This document shows positions 1 to 8,476 of a stretch of 51,483 nt of DNA, piece after piece. The notes beneath the pieces are model-generated. The model was not told the origin of the DNA. It ran no database searches and saw only the letters and a program-made list of their open reading frames with translations. How positions within the stretch are numbered: the stretch's first letter is position 1; each line of letters starts with the position of its first letter. Both the position numbers and the translations under genes were made by a program. The DNA lies in the NCBI GenBank assembly GCA_029946105.1, contig JAQSDW010000070.1, positions 1 to 51,483 of the forward strand. Direction: 5' to 3'. Origin of the DNA: Reyranella sp. (GTDB taxonomy: Bacteria; Pseudomonadota; Alphaproteobacteria; Reyranellales; Reyranellaceae).

Positions 1-959
1 CCATGGAAAGCTACGTGCGTTTCATTGTCGACATCGTCGGGGCCGGCAGCACGCGCGGCGAGGTTCATGAGATCGCGCCACTGTTTCCCATTGCCCCTGG
101 CACCGACACGACCGAGCGCATCATCGATACGCTCCCGGGCTATCGCGGCTTCGGGCCGGTGCGCGTCGGCAATGCCGCGGTCGGCCAGCGCCAGAACGAC
201 ACCTATGGCTCGATGGTACTGACGGCGGCGCAGATGTTCTGGGACGAGCGCCTGCCGCGCCAGGGCGACCTCGAACTCTATCGCCAGCTTTGCGTCGTCG
301 GCAACGAAGCCCATCGCGTGGCACTCACTCCCGACGCCGGCCTGTGGGAATACCGCGACCGCGAGGAGGTCCACACTTTCTCGGCGGCGATGTGCTGGGC
401 TGCCCAGCATCGGCTTGGCATGATCGCCAAGCGGGTCAGCCTCGACGCCGAATCGCGCGAGTGGCTGGCGCGTGCCGGTGTGCTGCGCCAGGAGATTCTG
501 AAGCGCGGCACGACGGCGGAGGGCTGGCTGTCGGGCGTGCTCGACCGCGACATGCTCGACGCCTCGAGCCTGGTGCTGCCCGAGATCGGCCTGCTGCGTT
601 CCGACGATCCGCGCTTCCACGCCACGATCGACGTCGTTGGCAAGCGGCTGATGAAGAACGGCTTCGTCATGCGCTATGCCGAGGCCGACGATTTCGGCAA
701 GCCGTCGAACGCCTTCCTGCTCTGCACCTTCTGGTACATCGACGCCCTCGCGAGCGTCGGCCGGCGCGACGAGGCGCTCGAGCTGTTCAACAACCTGCTC
801 GGCCGGCGCAACCACCTCGGACTGCTGTCGGAAGACATCGATCCCCGCACCGGAGAGCTGTGGGGCAACTTTCCGCAAACCTATTCGCAGGTCGGACTGA
901 TCCTGTCGGCCATGCGCCTGTCGCGAAGCTGGGAGGAGGGACTATGGCACGCCTCGTGA
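1..959 (+). CDS. GH15 glucoamylase-like glycoside hydrolase, C-terminal part
   Basis: C-terminal half of a glycoside hydrolase family 15 enzyme, the family of bacterial glucoamylases and trehalases. About 318 residues are visible against a usual 600 or so, so the ATG at position 3 is almost certainly internal and the gene starts before the window. The (alpha/alpha)6-barrel signatures are present: GFGPVRVGNAAVGQRQND, then GLWEYR with the likely general-acid Glu near visible residue 116, and SEDIDPRTGELWGNFPQ with the likely catalytic base Glu near residue 277. No signal can be judged. The stop overlaps the start of otsA by 16 bases, so the two are translationally linked; the substrate is probably an alpha-glucan or trehalose-related sugar (inference from the neighbour). 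Confidence 0.88.
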   Translation, partial: MESYVRFIVDIVGAGSTRGEVHEIAPLFPIAPGTDTTERIIDTLPGYRGFGPVRVGNAAVGQRQNDTYGSMVLTAAQMFWDERLPRQGDLELYRQLCVVGNEAHRVALTPDAGLWEYRDREEVHTFSAAMCWAAQHRLGMIAKRVSLDAESREWLARAGVLRQEILKRGTTAEGWLSGVLDRDMLDASSLVLPEIGLLRSDDPRFHATIDVVGKRLMKNGFVMRYAEADDFGKPSNAFLLCTFWYIDALASVGRRDEALELFNNLLGRRNHLGLLSEDIDPRTGELWGNFPQTYSQVGLILSAMRLSRSWEEGLWHAS

Positions 960-2329
960 TCGTCTCGAATCGAGTGCCGATTCCCAAGGCCCGCGGCACG
1001 GCCGTTGGCGGCTTGGCGATCGCGTTGCGCGATCTGATGACGCCGGGCTCGATGTGGTTCGGCTGGAGCGGCAGGCTCACCGCCGAGCCCGCCGCGCAGC
1101 CGTCGCTGGTCGAGGCGCGCGGTGTCACCTATGCCACGATCGATCTCACGGCAGAGGCGCATCGCAGTTTCTATGTCGGCTTCGCCAACGGGGCGCTGTG
1201 GCCGCTGCTGCACTTCCGCCTCGGCCTGATGCACTTCCGCCGCGACGACTATGAAGGTTATCTCGCGGTCAACCAGACCTTCGCGGCGTCGCTGGAGTCG
1301 GTGCTGCAGCCCGACGACACGGTGTGGGCGCACGATTATCACCTGATCCCGTTCGGCCGCATGCTGCGGGCGCAGGGCTTCCGCGGCCCGCTCGGCTTCT
1401 TCCTGCACGTGCCCTTCGTGCCGCCCTCGATGCTCGAGGCCATGCCGGTCGCGCGCGAACTGGTGGCCGATCTCTGTGCCTACGATCTGGTCGGCTTCCA
1501 GACCGAGGAGCATGCCCGCGACTTCCGCGACTGTGCGCAGCGCATGCTGGGCGCCACGGTCGACGGCGAATGGGTGCGTCTGAATGGTCGTCGCATGCGC
1601 GCCTTCGCCGATCCGATCGGCATCGATGCCGAGGCCTTCTCCCAGGACGCCGCGCGCGCGGCCAGCGACAAGCTGGTGCGACGGGTGGCCGAGAGCCTGG
1701 CCAATCGCGCGCTCATCATCGGCGTCGACCGGATGGATTATTCCAAGGGCCTGCCGCAGCGCTTCGAGGCCTTCGGCCGGCTGCTCGAGAAATATCCCGA
1801 GCATCGCCGCAAGATCCATTTCCTGCAGATCTGCCCGCGATCGCGCGAGGAGGTCGACGAATATCGAAAGCTGCGCATCGATCTCGACCGCCTGGCGGGC
1901 CGGATCAACGGCAAGTTCTCCGAGTTCGACTGGACGCCGCTGCGCTACAGCGCGCGGGCCGCGCCGCGCACGACGCTCGCGGGCCTCTACCGCCTCGCGC
2001 GGATCGGGGTGGTGACGCCGCTGCGCGACGGCATGAACCTGGTTGCCAAGGAGTTCATCGCCGCCCAGTCGGACGAGGACCCGGGTGTTCTGGTGCTGTC
2101 GCGGTTCGCCGGCGCCGCGCACGAACTCACCGAGGCCCTGATCGTCAATCCCTTCGACCCCGACGCCATCGCCGACGCCATGCACCTGGCGCTGACGATG
2201 CCGACGGACGAACGCAAGCAGCGGCACGTAGCGCTCAGGGCCAAGGTTTTCCGGACCACGGCCCAGCTCTATTGCCGCCGCTTCCTCGATGCGCTGGCCG
2301 CCCGGCCGCTGGTGCGGGCGGCAGCCTGA
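944..2329 (+). CDS. otsA: trehalose-6-phosphate synthase
   Basis: Cytosolic GT20 glycosyltransferase joining UDP-glucose and glucose-6-phosphate to give trehalose-6-phosphate, for osmoprotection. The ATG at 944 lies 5 bases after GGGAGGAGGG and gives 461 residues, close to the 474 of E. coli OtsA. Recognisable sites: SNRVP (8-12), the GTAVGGLA glycine loop near 18-25, WSGR near 41, HDYHLIP (130-136), [10 protein letters not shown] (265-274, UDP-glucose and phosphate binding Lys/Arg), and [11 protein letters not shown] near 361-371. All expected substrate-binding residues seem intact. The gene overlaps the GH15 gene. No otsB phosphatase is in the window; it would be expected upstream, before position 1. 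Confidence 0.96.
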   Translation: MARLVIVSNRVPIPKARGTAVGGLAIALRDLMTPGSMWFGWSGRLTAEPAAQPSLVEARGVTYATIDLTAEAHRSFYVGFANGALWPLLHFRLGLMHFRRDDYEGYLAVNQTFAASLESVLQPDDTVWAHDYHLIPFGRMLRAQGFRGPLGFFLHVPFVPPSMLEAMPVARELVADLCAYDLVGFQTEEHARDFRDCAQRMLGATVDGEWVRLNGRRMRAFADPIGIDAEAFSQDAARAASDKLVRRVAESLANRALIIGVDRMDYSKGLPQRFEAFGRLLEKYPEHRRKIHFLQICPRSREEVDEYRKLRIDLDRLAGRINGKFSEFDWTPLRYSARAAPRTTLAGLYRLARIGVVTPLRDGMNLVAKEFIAAQSDEDPGVLVLSRFAGAAHELTEALIVNPFDPDAIADAMHLALTMPTDERKQRHVALRAKVFRTTAQLYCRRFLDALAARPLVRAAA

Positions 2330-2333
2330 TCCG

Positions 2334-3725
2334 TCAACTCCAGCGGGCGGGCGAACTGCCGAGCGGTTCGGCCGGACGGGCATAGAAGGCGGGTGTTTCG
2401 CTCAACTGCACGATCGGGCGGAGATGGTTCAGCCGGCCGAACGGTCCGACGCTGTCGGTGAGGAGATCGGCCAGTTCGTCGTCGGCGAGCTCGGCGGCAC
2501 CCTTCGCGGCATCGACGGTGCCGAGGCTCGCGATCCAGTGCGCGACCTGGACCAGCGACACGCGCACCAGCCACGAGCCGCCCTGTTCGGTACGGCGCGC
2601 GAGGCCTGCCATGGCCCCCAGGGCACCGAGATAGCCCGCGATATAGTCGTTGGCCTGCACCGGCATGTTGCGCGGCTTTTCCACGCTGCCTTGTGTCGCC
2701 GAAAGGCCAGTGACGTTCTGCACGATCGAATCGAAGCCGCGCCGCGACGACCATGGCCCTTCATGGCCATAGGCGCAGATGCTGACGCAGACGATGCCGG
2801 GCCGCAGCTCGGCCAGCCGCTCCGGCGCGAAGCCGCGGGCCGCGAGCGTGCCCGGCCGATAGCCCTGGGTGAAGACATCGGCCTTGCGTACCAGGCCGGT
2901 CAGCGTCTCGACGCCGGCCGGCTCGCGCAGATCGATCCAGGCGCAGCGCTTGCCGTGGCCAGTGTCCATCAGCAGTTCGGTTTGGTACGGCAGGTGAGGC
3001 GCTGCGATATGCAGCACGTCGGCGCCGTTCTCGGCCAGCACGCGACCGGCAGTCGGGCCGGCCAGCACGCGGGTGAGATCGAGGGCGCGGATGCCGCTCA
3101 GCGGCCGGTCGCCGCCATCCTTCTTGAGGGGCGGCAACGGTCGGGCCGGCGCCTCGCCGATCTTGACCATGTCGATCAGCGGCAGTTTCGCGATGGCGAT
3201 GCCGTGCGGATGGGCGTTCCATTCGTCGCGGCTGCGTACGAGACCGCCGACGCAGTTGCCGGCGGCGATCGCTTCCTCGATGGCGAGGCCATCCCACTTG
3301 GCGACGGCCTCGGCCAACGCCTCGCGCGTTTCGGCGTTGGCGCCGGCGATGCGTAGCGCACCGGCGCGGTGATGCGGATGGTTGGTGTGCAGGAACATGG
3401 TCCGGCCATCGCGCGTCGGGTAGTGGCCGGCCAATGGATCCCACGACACCGGCTTCTCGCCGTTGCGGCGGACATAGGTGTTGGAGCGCAGCGAGGCCGC
3501 GGCGGCGCGCAGGTCGACGCTCACGGCCTGGGGCTTGCCGGTGCGCAGGCGCCAGAGATCGGAGACGGCGAGGCCCACCGCGCCCAGCGCGGCCGATCCC
3601 GCCAGACCGATGCGCCAAGGAGTCGGAAAGACGGGATCGCTGCCACCGGTCAGCGTGAGCTGATCGTCGGCACGCTTGGTGCGGCCGAGCTGGCCAAGAA
3701 CGTCGTGGACCAGCGCGTCGCTCAT
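2334..3725 (-). CDS. CaiB/BaiF (class III) CoA transferase, permuted or tandem form
   Basis: Family III CoA transferase, which moves CoA between acyl groups through an aspartyl intermediate. The usual N-terminal start of such proteins (PLSGIRALDLTRVLAGPTAG) appears only at residue 208, after about 200 residues that resemble the later part of a CaiB domain (PQAVSVDLRAAAASLRSN near 65-82). The expected catalytic Asp lies in ANDYIAGYLGALGAM (Asp about 360). The total length of 463 is longer than the usual 400. This suggests a fused partial copy plus a full N-terminal half, which may fold as one interlocked unit. It follows the hydrolase gene by 10 bases on the same strand, so the two are probably cotranscribed. 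Substrate unknown. Confidence 0.88.
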   Translation of the reverse strand: MSDALVHDVLGQLGRTKRADDQLTLTGGSDPVFPTPWRIGLAGSAALGAVGLAVSDLWRLRTGKPQAVSVDLRAAAASLRSNTYVRRNGEKPVSWDPLAGHYPTRDGRTMFLHTNHPHHRAGALRIAGANAETREALAEAVAKWDGLAIEEAIAAGNCVGGLVRSRDEWNAHPHGIAIAKLPLIDMVKIGEAPARPLPPLKKDGGDRPLSGIRALDLTRVLAGPTAGRVLAENGADVLHIAAPHLPYQTELLMDTGHGKRCAWIDLREPAGVETLTGLVRKADVFTQGYRPGTLAARGFAPERLAELRPGIVCVSICAYGHEGPWSSRRGFDSIVQNVTGLSATQGSVEKPRNMPVQANDYIAGYLGALGAMAGLARRTEQGGSWLVRVSLVQVAHWIASLGTVDAAKGAAELADDELADLLTDSVGPFGRLNHLRPIVQLSETPAFYARPAEPLGSSPARWS

Positions 3726-3748
3726 TTGCCAGCCCTCATTTGTCAGCC
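3721..3748. repeat. 14-bp tandem duplication at an operon junction
   Basis: CTCATTTGCCAGCC (3721-3734) is followed directly by CTCATTTGTCAGCC (3735-3748), 13 of 14 identical. Read on the minus strand each copy carries AAATGAG. In the upstream copy this gives the TGA stop of the hydrolase; in the downstream copy it gives the ATG start of the CoA transferase. A single copy would have had the common ATGA stop/start overlap, so the duplication seems to have separated two formerly overlapping genes by 10 bases. Confidence 0.8.
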
Positions 3749-4461
3749 CATGTGTTCGGCATGATCCGCGTCAACAGTGCCATCAGCGCATCGGGGCAGG
3801 TGATATGCGGATTGTGGCTGCAGTCGAGTTCATAGGACTTCCAGCCCGCCTCGCTCTTGGCGCGCTCGCTGAACTGGCGGAACACATCGCCCGGTCCGTT
3901 GCGGGTGGCGTAGATATAGTGCCGCGGTGGCGGCGGTTCCTTCGAGGTGAGCTCGATCTTCTGCTCGAAGGTCCGGATAGGTTGCGGGCGGCGACGCGGA
4001 CTGGCCCAAGCCACGTCCTCGGGCGCGGTGTCGGGCGGCATCGGGTTGATCGGCAGCTGCCAGCCGTCGCCGTCCTTGGTGGCGCCGGCCCTCATGTTAC
4101 CCTCGGCCTTGGGTCCCACCAGGTCGAACAGGCTTTGGCCACTCTTGGGCGCGAAGGCGTCGATGTAGACCACGCGGGCAATGCGCCCCGGCGCCTTGTC
4201 GGCGACACCGGTCGCGACCATGCCGCCGTAGGAATGGCCGAGCAGGGTGACGTCGGTCAGGTCCTCGAATTCCAGCACCGCCAGCACGTCCTCGATGTGG
4301 GTCGAGAGATCGATCTCGCGGCGGGCGAGGTGGGCACGCTCGCCGAGCCCGGTATAGGTCGGCGAAAAGAACTCGTGGCCGGCGGCCCTGAAGCGCGGGC
4401 GCATCTTTTTCCAGGCCCACGCCGCTGACCAGGCGCCATGCGCCAGTACGATCGATGCCAT
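3736..4461 (-). CDS. alpha/beta hydrolase
   Basis: Cytosolic alpha/beta-hydrolase fold esterase of 241 residues, similar in layout to small esterases of the EstC/methylesterase type. It starts with the beta-strand and oxyanion region VLAHGAWSAAWAW (5-17), has the nucleophile elbow GHSYGG with Ser near 77, an acid region after VVYIDAFAP, and a C-terminal candidate catalytic His in SYELDCSHNPHI. It lacks a signal peptide. It is the first gene of a two-gene minus-strand unit with the CoA transferase, hinting at hydrolysis of an ester whose acid is then activated with CoA (inference). Substrate cannot be told from sequence. Confidence 0.85.
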   Translation of the reverse strand: MASIVLAHGAWSAAWAWKKMRPRFRAAGHEFFSPTYTGLGERAHLARREIDLSTHIEDVLAVLEFEDLTDVTLLGHSYGGMVATGVADKAPGRIARVVYIDAFAPKSGQSLFDLVGPKAEGNMRAGATKDGDGWQLPINPMPPDTAPEDVAWASPRRRPQPIRTFEQKIELTSKEPPPPRHYIYATRNGPGDVFRQFSERAKSEAGWKSYELDCSHNPHITCPDALMALLTRIMPNTWADK

Positions 4462-4519
4462 CCCCTCTACCTCCCTGCTGGAAAAGCCTCTTTCCCAGTG
4501 CTACTACGAATTAATCGCA

Positions 4520-4798
4520 ATGACTTCAGAATCAACCATAGCACTAGGAAATGCCTCTGTGGGCTTTCGCGGGCGTATCCGGGCACTCGTCGTGGAGCAC
4601 GCCGGGACCGGCCTTCCGGGGCCCGAACTGGAACGCCGCCTGATCGAGCTGGGCTTCGTCGAGGGCGCCGCTGTCGAATTGCTCCACCAGGGCCTGTTCG
4701 GTGGCGATCCGATCGCGGTCCGGGTGGCGCACGCCACCATTGCGCTGCGCCGCAGGGAAGCCATGGCGATCCTGGTGAGCGCGGAGGTGCCAGCATGA
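4520..4798 (+). CDS. feoA: ferrous iron transport protein A
   Basis: Small SH3-like cytosolic protein (92 residues) that works with FeoB in Fe(II) uptake. The FeoA core is visible as GFRGRIRAL near 14-22, the turn ERRLIELGFVEGAAVELL near 39-56 and GGDPIAVRVAHATIALRRREA near the end. The first 12 residues are an extra tail. No strong Shine-Dalgarno sequence precedes the ATG at 4520. The stop overlaps the feoB start in an ATGA junction. I looked for a Fur or Irr box in the 58 bases upstream and saw none that was convincing. Confidence 0.93.
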   Translation: MTSESTIALGNASVGFRGRIRALVVEHAGTGLPGPELERRLIELGFVEGAAVELLHQGLFGGDPIAVRVAHATIALRRREAMAILVSAEVPA

Positions 4799-6663
4799 GT
4801 TCCGCGGCTCCCACCATCGCGCTGGTCGGCAATCCCAATTGCGGCAAGACGGCGCTGTTCAATGCGCTCACCGGTAGCCGTCAGAAGGTCGCCAACTATC
4901 CCGGCGTCACGGTCGAGAAGAAAGTCGGCCACTTCACGACGCCGGCCGGCCGCACCCTGCAGATCGTCGACCTGCCCGGGACCTATTCGCTGCGCGCGCG
5001 CTCGCCCGACGAGGAAATCACCCGCGACGCCGTGCTCGGGCGCCTGACCGGCGAAGTGACCCCCGACCTGATCGTCTGCGTCGCTGATGCTTCCAACCTG
5101 CGCCTTGCCCTTCGCCTCGCGCTGGAGCTGAAGCGCGTCGGCCGGCCGGTGATGCTGTCGCTCAACATGATGGACATCGCGCGCAAGCGCGGCATCGAGA
5201 TCGATGCGGCGCGCCTGGCGCGCGACCTCGGCGTGCCGGTCGTGAGTTCGGTTGCGGTGCGCCGCGGCGGCACCGACGATCTGCTGCGCGAGATCGACAA
5301 TGCAGTGACCAACCTGCCGGCGGCCGGCACGTCCTCGTGGAAAGCGCCCGATGCCGGCGAGTTGCGCGGCGGACAGCGCGAGGCGGACAGGTTGCTGGAC
5401 GCCGCGGTGCGCCGCGGCGGCGAACGCGATGTGGGCACGGCACGGGCCGACGCTTTGCTGCTCCATCCCGTGGCTGGGCTGATCATCCTGCTCGCCATTC
5501 TGTTCGTCATGTTCCAGGCGGTGTTCGCCTGGGCACGGCCGGCGATGGATGCCATCGCCGCGGGCTTCACCTGGCTCGGCGCCCTGGTCGGCTCGGCCCC
5601 GTTGCCCGACTTGCTAAAAAGCTTTCTCAAGGACGGGCTGATCGCGGGCGTCGGCAGCGTGATCGTCTTCCTGCCGCAGATCGTCATTCTCTTCTTCTTC
5701 ATCCTGGTTCTGGAAGACCTGGGCTACATGGCGCGCGCGGCGTTCCTGATGGACCGCATCATGGGCGGCGCCGGCCTGCACGGCCGCGCCTTCATCCCGC
5801 TGCTGTCGAGTTTCGCCTGCGCCATTCCCGGCATCATGTCGACCCGCGTGATCGACGATCGCCGCGACCGCCTCACCACCATCCTGGTGGCGCCGCTGAT
5901 GACCTGCTCGGCGCGTATCCCGGTCTACACTCTGATCATCGGCGCCTTCATTCCCGATCAGGACGTCTGGGGCTTCGTCGGCCTGCAGGGACTGGTGATG
6001 TTCGGTCTTTATGCGACCGGGATTGCCGGCGCACTCGGCGTCTCGTTCGTGCTGAAGCGCCTGATCTGGCGGCACTCGGCGGGCGAGCCCTTCATGCTCG
6101 AGCTGCCGGACTACAAGATTCCGCAGGCCAAGAGCCTGGCGATCGGCCTGTGGACGCGCGCCACCATCTTCCTGAAGCGCGCCGGCACCACGATCCTTTC
6201 CATGATGATCCTGATCTGGGTGCTGGCGTCCTTCCCGCAGCCGCCCGAGGGCGCGACCGAACCCGCGATCAGCTACAGCCTGGCAGCGATGATCGGCTCG
6301 GCCATCCAGCCGATCACCGAGCCGCTCGGCTTCAACTGGCAGATCAACGTGGCGCTGATCCCCGGCATGGCGGCGCGCGAAGTGGCAGTGGGCGCGCTCG
6401 GCACGATCTACGCCATCGACGGCGGCGAAGGCGCTGCCGAAAAGATCGGCCAGATCGTGGCCGGCCAGTGGAGCCTTGGCACAGCCCTTGCGCTGCTTGC
6501 CTGGTATGTGTTCGCCCCGCAATGCGCCTCGACCCTCGCCGTCATCCGGCGCGAGACCGGCAGCTGGAAATGGATGTGGGTCACCTTCTTCTACATGTTG
6601 GCGCTGGCCTATGTGGCGGCGCTCGCGACCTACCAGATCGCCCGCGCGCTCGGCGCGGGATAG
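4795..6663 (+). CDS. feoB: ferrous iron transport GTPase/permease
   Basis: Inner-membrane Fe(II) transporter with an N-terminal G domain. GTPase motifs: G1 GNPNCGKT (12-19), G2 PGVTVEK (36-42), G3 DLPG (59-62) and G4 NMMD near 124. A linker leads to a membrane part with two Gate-type blocks, including the GYMARAAFLMDRIM and LLSSFACAIPGIMSTR signatures, and a closing block with PGMAAREVAVGALG. The length is 622 residues, shorter than the 773 of E. coli because of a short G-domain helical linker and no C-terminal tail. The start overlaps feoA and follows GGAGG (4783-4787). No feoC is present. Confidence 0.97.
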   Translation: MSSAAPTIALVGNPNCGKTALFNALTGSRQKVANYPGVTVEKKVGHFTTPAGRTLQIVDLPGTYSLRARSPDEEITRDAVLGRLTGEVTPDLIVCVADASNLRLALRLALELKRVGRPVMLSLNMMDIARKRGIEIDAARLARDLGVPVVSSVAVRRGGTDDLLREIDNAVTNLPAAGTSSWKAPDAGELRGGQREADRLLDAAVRRGGERDVGTARADALLLHPVAGLIILLAILFVMFQAVFAWARPAMDAIAAGFTWLGALVGSAPLPDLLKSFLKDGLIAGVGSVIVFLPQIVILFFFILVLEDLGYMARAAFLMDRIMGGAGLHGRAFIPLLSSFACAIPGIMSTRVIDDRRDRLTTILVAPLMTCSARIPVYTLIIGAFIPDQDVWGFVGLQGLVMFGLYATGIAGALGVSFVLKRLIWRHSAGEPFMLELPDYKIPQAKSLAIGLWTRATIFLKRAGTTILSMMILIWVLASFPQPPEGATEPAISYSLAAMIGSAIQPITEPLGFNWQINVALIPGMAAREVAVGALGTIYAIDGGEGAAEKIGQIVAGQWSLGTALALLAWYVFAPQCASTLAVIRRETGSWKWMWVTFFYMLALAYVAALATYQIARALGAG

Positions 6664-6720
6664 CGACACCCTTTCTTCATCGGGCCAGCCGCCGCCAGCC
6701 CTGGTTCCCGGGAAACTTCC

Positions 6721-8031
6721 ATGGCTGGCACGCCCAAACCCCAACGCCGCACCTTTCGCTATTGGCTGAACCAGCTCCATCTCTGGGTTGGCCTGATCCT
6801 GTTGCTGCCGCTGGTGATGATGGGGATCACCGGCGCGGTGCTGGTCTATGCCCACGACATCGAGCATCTGCTGGGCCAGGGCGAGCCTGAGGCGAAGACG
6901 GTTGGCGAATGGCGGCAGCCGTCGGAACTGATCGAGGCGGCGAAGGGTGCGACCAAGGATCCCGGGCGCATTCCCATTGCCGTGCGCTGGCCGATCGAGC
7001 CGGGCGAACCGGCGGCGGTGCGCCTGTCGCGACCCGGCATGGCGGGCGAACGCGCGCAGTTTCGTGGACCTCAACCGGCTGTCGGTGCGCTGGGCAGTGG
7101 GGTGCCCAATCAAGCCCCGAATCAAGCCCAGGGCCGCGTGCCCGTGCAGAGCCCGTTCGCCGGCAGCCTGCAGATCCTGATCGACCCGGTGTCGCTCCAG
7201 GTGCTCGAGACACAGCAGACGATGACCGGCTGGGTGCGTTTCTTCCACGATCTGCATGGCCACGTTCTCATTGCCGGCGGTCTTGGCCGCGAAATCGTCG
7301 GATGGTTGGGCGTGGCGATGCTCGTGCTGGGCTGCTCCGGCCTCTTTCTCTGGTGGCCCAAGCCCGGCCAATGGAAGGCGGCCTTCACAGTCCGCCGCAA
7401 GGCCAAGGGCCTGCGGCTGAACCGCGAGCTGCATGGCGCCGTCGGCATCTGGAGCCTGCTGCTGTTCATGGTGATGAACTTCACCGGCGTCTATCTCGCC
7501 TTCCCGCAGCAGCTCTCGGCTGCAGTCAACGTGGTGTGGCCCGGCCGCGACATGCGCGCCGCCATGTTCCAGGCCCGCGTCGAGCCGATGCGTGGTGCAA
7601 CGCCGATCGCGCTCGATGCCGCGATCGATCTCGCCAAGCAGCGCGTGCCCGATGCGCGCTTCCTCAATGCCTTCCTGCCGGTGCGGCCCGATCAGGCGCT
7701 GCGCATCGGCCTGATCCGCCCGGGCCACACCGAGGGCGCGCCGATCATCACCGTGATCTTCGATCCGTGGCGCCACAGCGTGGTCGATGTGTTCGATCCC
7801 AAGACCCTGTCGACCGGCGAATCGATCATCGCCTGGCAGCGCGCGCTGCATTACGGCATCGGCCTCGGCGGAACCTACAAGCTCCTGGTTTTCGTCTCGG
7901 GCGTGATCATTCCGATCTTCGCCGTCACGGGTTTTCTCATGTGGTGGATCAAGCGCCGCAACCGTCGCGCCGGCGAACGCGCAAAGCGGGCGATCCTGCA
8001 GGCCGCAGCTATGCCCAGGGCCGCCGATTAG
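6721..8031 (+). CDS. PepSY-associated membrane protein (PiuB-like, iron-linked)
   Basis: Inner-membrane protein of the PepSY-TM family, 436 residues. Four hydrophobic spans are visible: residues about 18-42 (LHLWVGLILLLPLVMM), about 195-217 (WLGVAMLVLGCSGLFLWW), about 243-263 (SLLLFMVMNFTGVYLAF) and about 385-407 (VSGVIIPIFAVTGFLMWW), with two periplasmic loops holding PepSY-like segments. Conserved His residues at the span edges (LNQLHLW, FHDLHGH, LNRELHG, ALHYGIG) fit haem-binding in the reductase-like members. It lies 57 bases after feoB on the same strand, so a part in iron reduction or siderophore handling is a reasonable inference. Confidence 0.85.
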   Translation: MAGTPKPQRRTFRYWLNQLHLWVGLILLLPLVMMGITGAVLVYAHDIEHLLGQGEPEAKTVGEWRQPSELIEAAKGATKDPGRIPIAVRWPIEPGEPAAVRLSRPGMAGERAQFRGPQPAVGALGSGVPNQAPNQAQGRVPVQSPFAGSLQILIDPVSLQVLETQQTMTGWVRFFHDLHGHVLIAGGLGREIVGWLGVAMLVLGCSGLFLWWPKPGQWKAAFTVRRKAKGLRLNRELHGAVGIWSLLLFMVMNFTGVYLAFPQQLSAAVNVVWPGRDMRAAMFQARVEPMRGATPIALDAAIDLAKQRVPDARFLNAFLPVRPDQALRIGLIRPGHTEGAPIITVIFDPWRHSVVDVFDPKTLSTGESIIAWQRALHYGIGLGGTYKLLVFVSGVIIPIFAVTGFLMWWIKRRNRRAGERAKRAILQAAAMPRAAD

Positions 8032-8108
8032 CGCTACTGATCAACGAGGGGGCGCCAGGTCAAGGGACTACGCAGATCGGACCGACTTCATCCCGCGTCA
8101 GGCTCTCG

Positions 8109-8468
8109 TCAGGATGGAATCGGGCCCTTGAAGACGAAGAAGGCTCCGGCACAGATGAATGCGAACCCCACGAAATGGTTGAGCGTCACGCGCTCGCCGA
8201 GATAGAGCACCGAGAAGGCGGCGAACACGGCGAGCGTGATCACCTCCTGCATGGTCTTGAGCTCGGCGGCCGAATAGACCGTGTGGCCCCAGCGGTTGGC
8301 CGGCACGGCGAAGCAGTATTCGATGAAGGCGATGCCCCAGCTTGCCACCACCACCAGCCACAGCGGCCTGTCGGTGAACTTCAGATGCCCGTACCAGGCG
8401 AACGTCATGAAGACGTTGGAGATCAGCAACAGGACGATGGGCGCAACGGCGGGGGGCAGCCAGGTCAT
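8109..8468 (-). CDS. DUF486 small membrane protein
   Basis: A 119-residue integral membrane protein of the DUF486 family, which is related to the drug/metabolite transporter superfamily. Four hydrophobic spans are visible, and the family-typical blocks NVFMTFAWYGHLKF, SWGIAFIEYCFAVPANR, FSAAELK-like YSAAELKTMQEVITL and HFVGFAFICAGAFFVF occur in order. It begins 8 bases after the stop of the Bug receptor gene on the same strand, so it probably shares that transcript. No transport substrate is known for the family. Confidence 0.88.
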   Translation of the reverse strand: MTWLPPAVAPIVLLLISNVFMTFAWYGHLKFTDRPLWLVVVASWGIAFIEYCFAVPANRWGHTVYSAAELKTMQEVITLAVFAAFSVLYLGERVTLNHFVGFAFICAGAFFVFKGPIPS

Positions 8469-8476
8469 TGGGGTGT

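Noticed and set aside
4462-4519. Possible Fur or Irr site before feoA
   Set aside because: The gap has some A/T-rich steps but no convincing dyad of the known consensus forms.
5614-7851. Long minus-strand open frame opposite feoB and the PepSY gene
   Set aside because: Same reason: shadow of two well-defined plus-strand membrane proteins.
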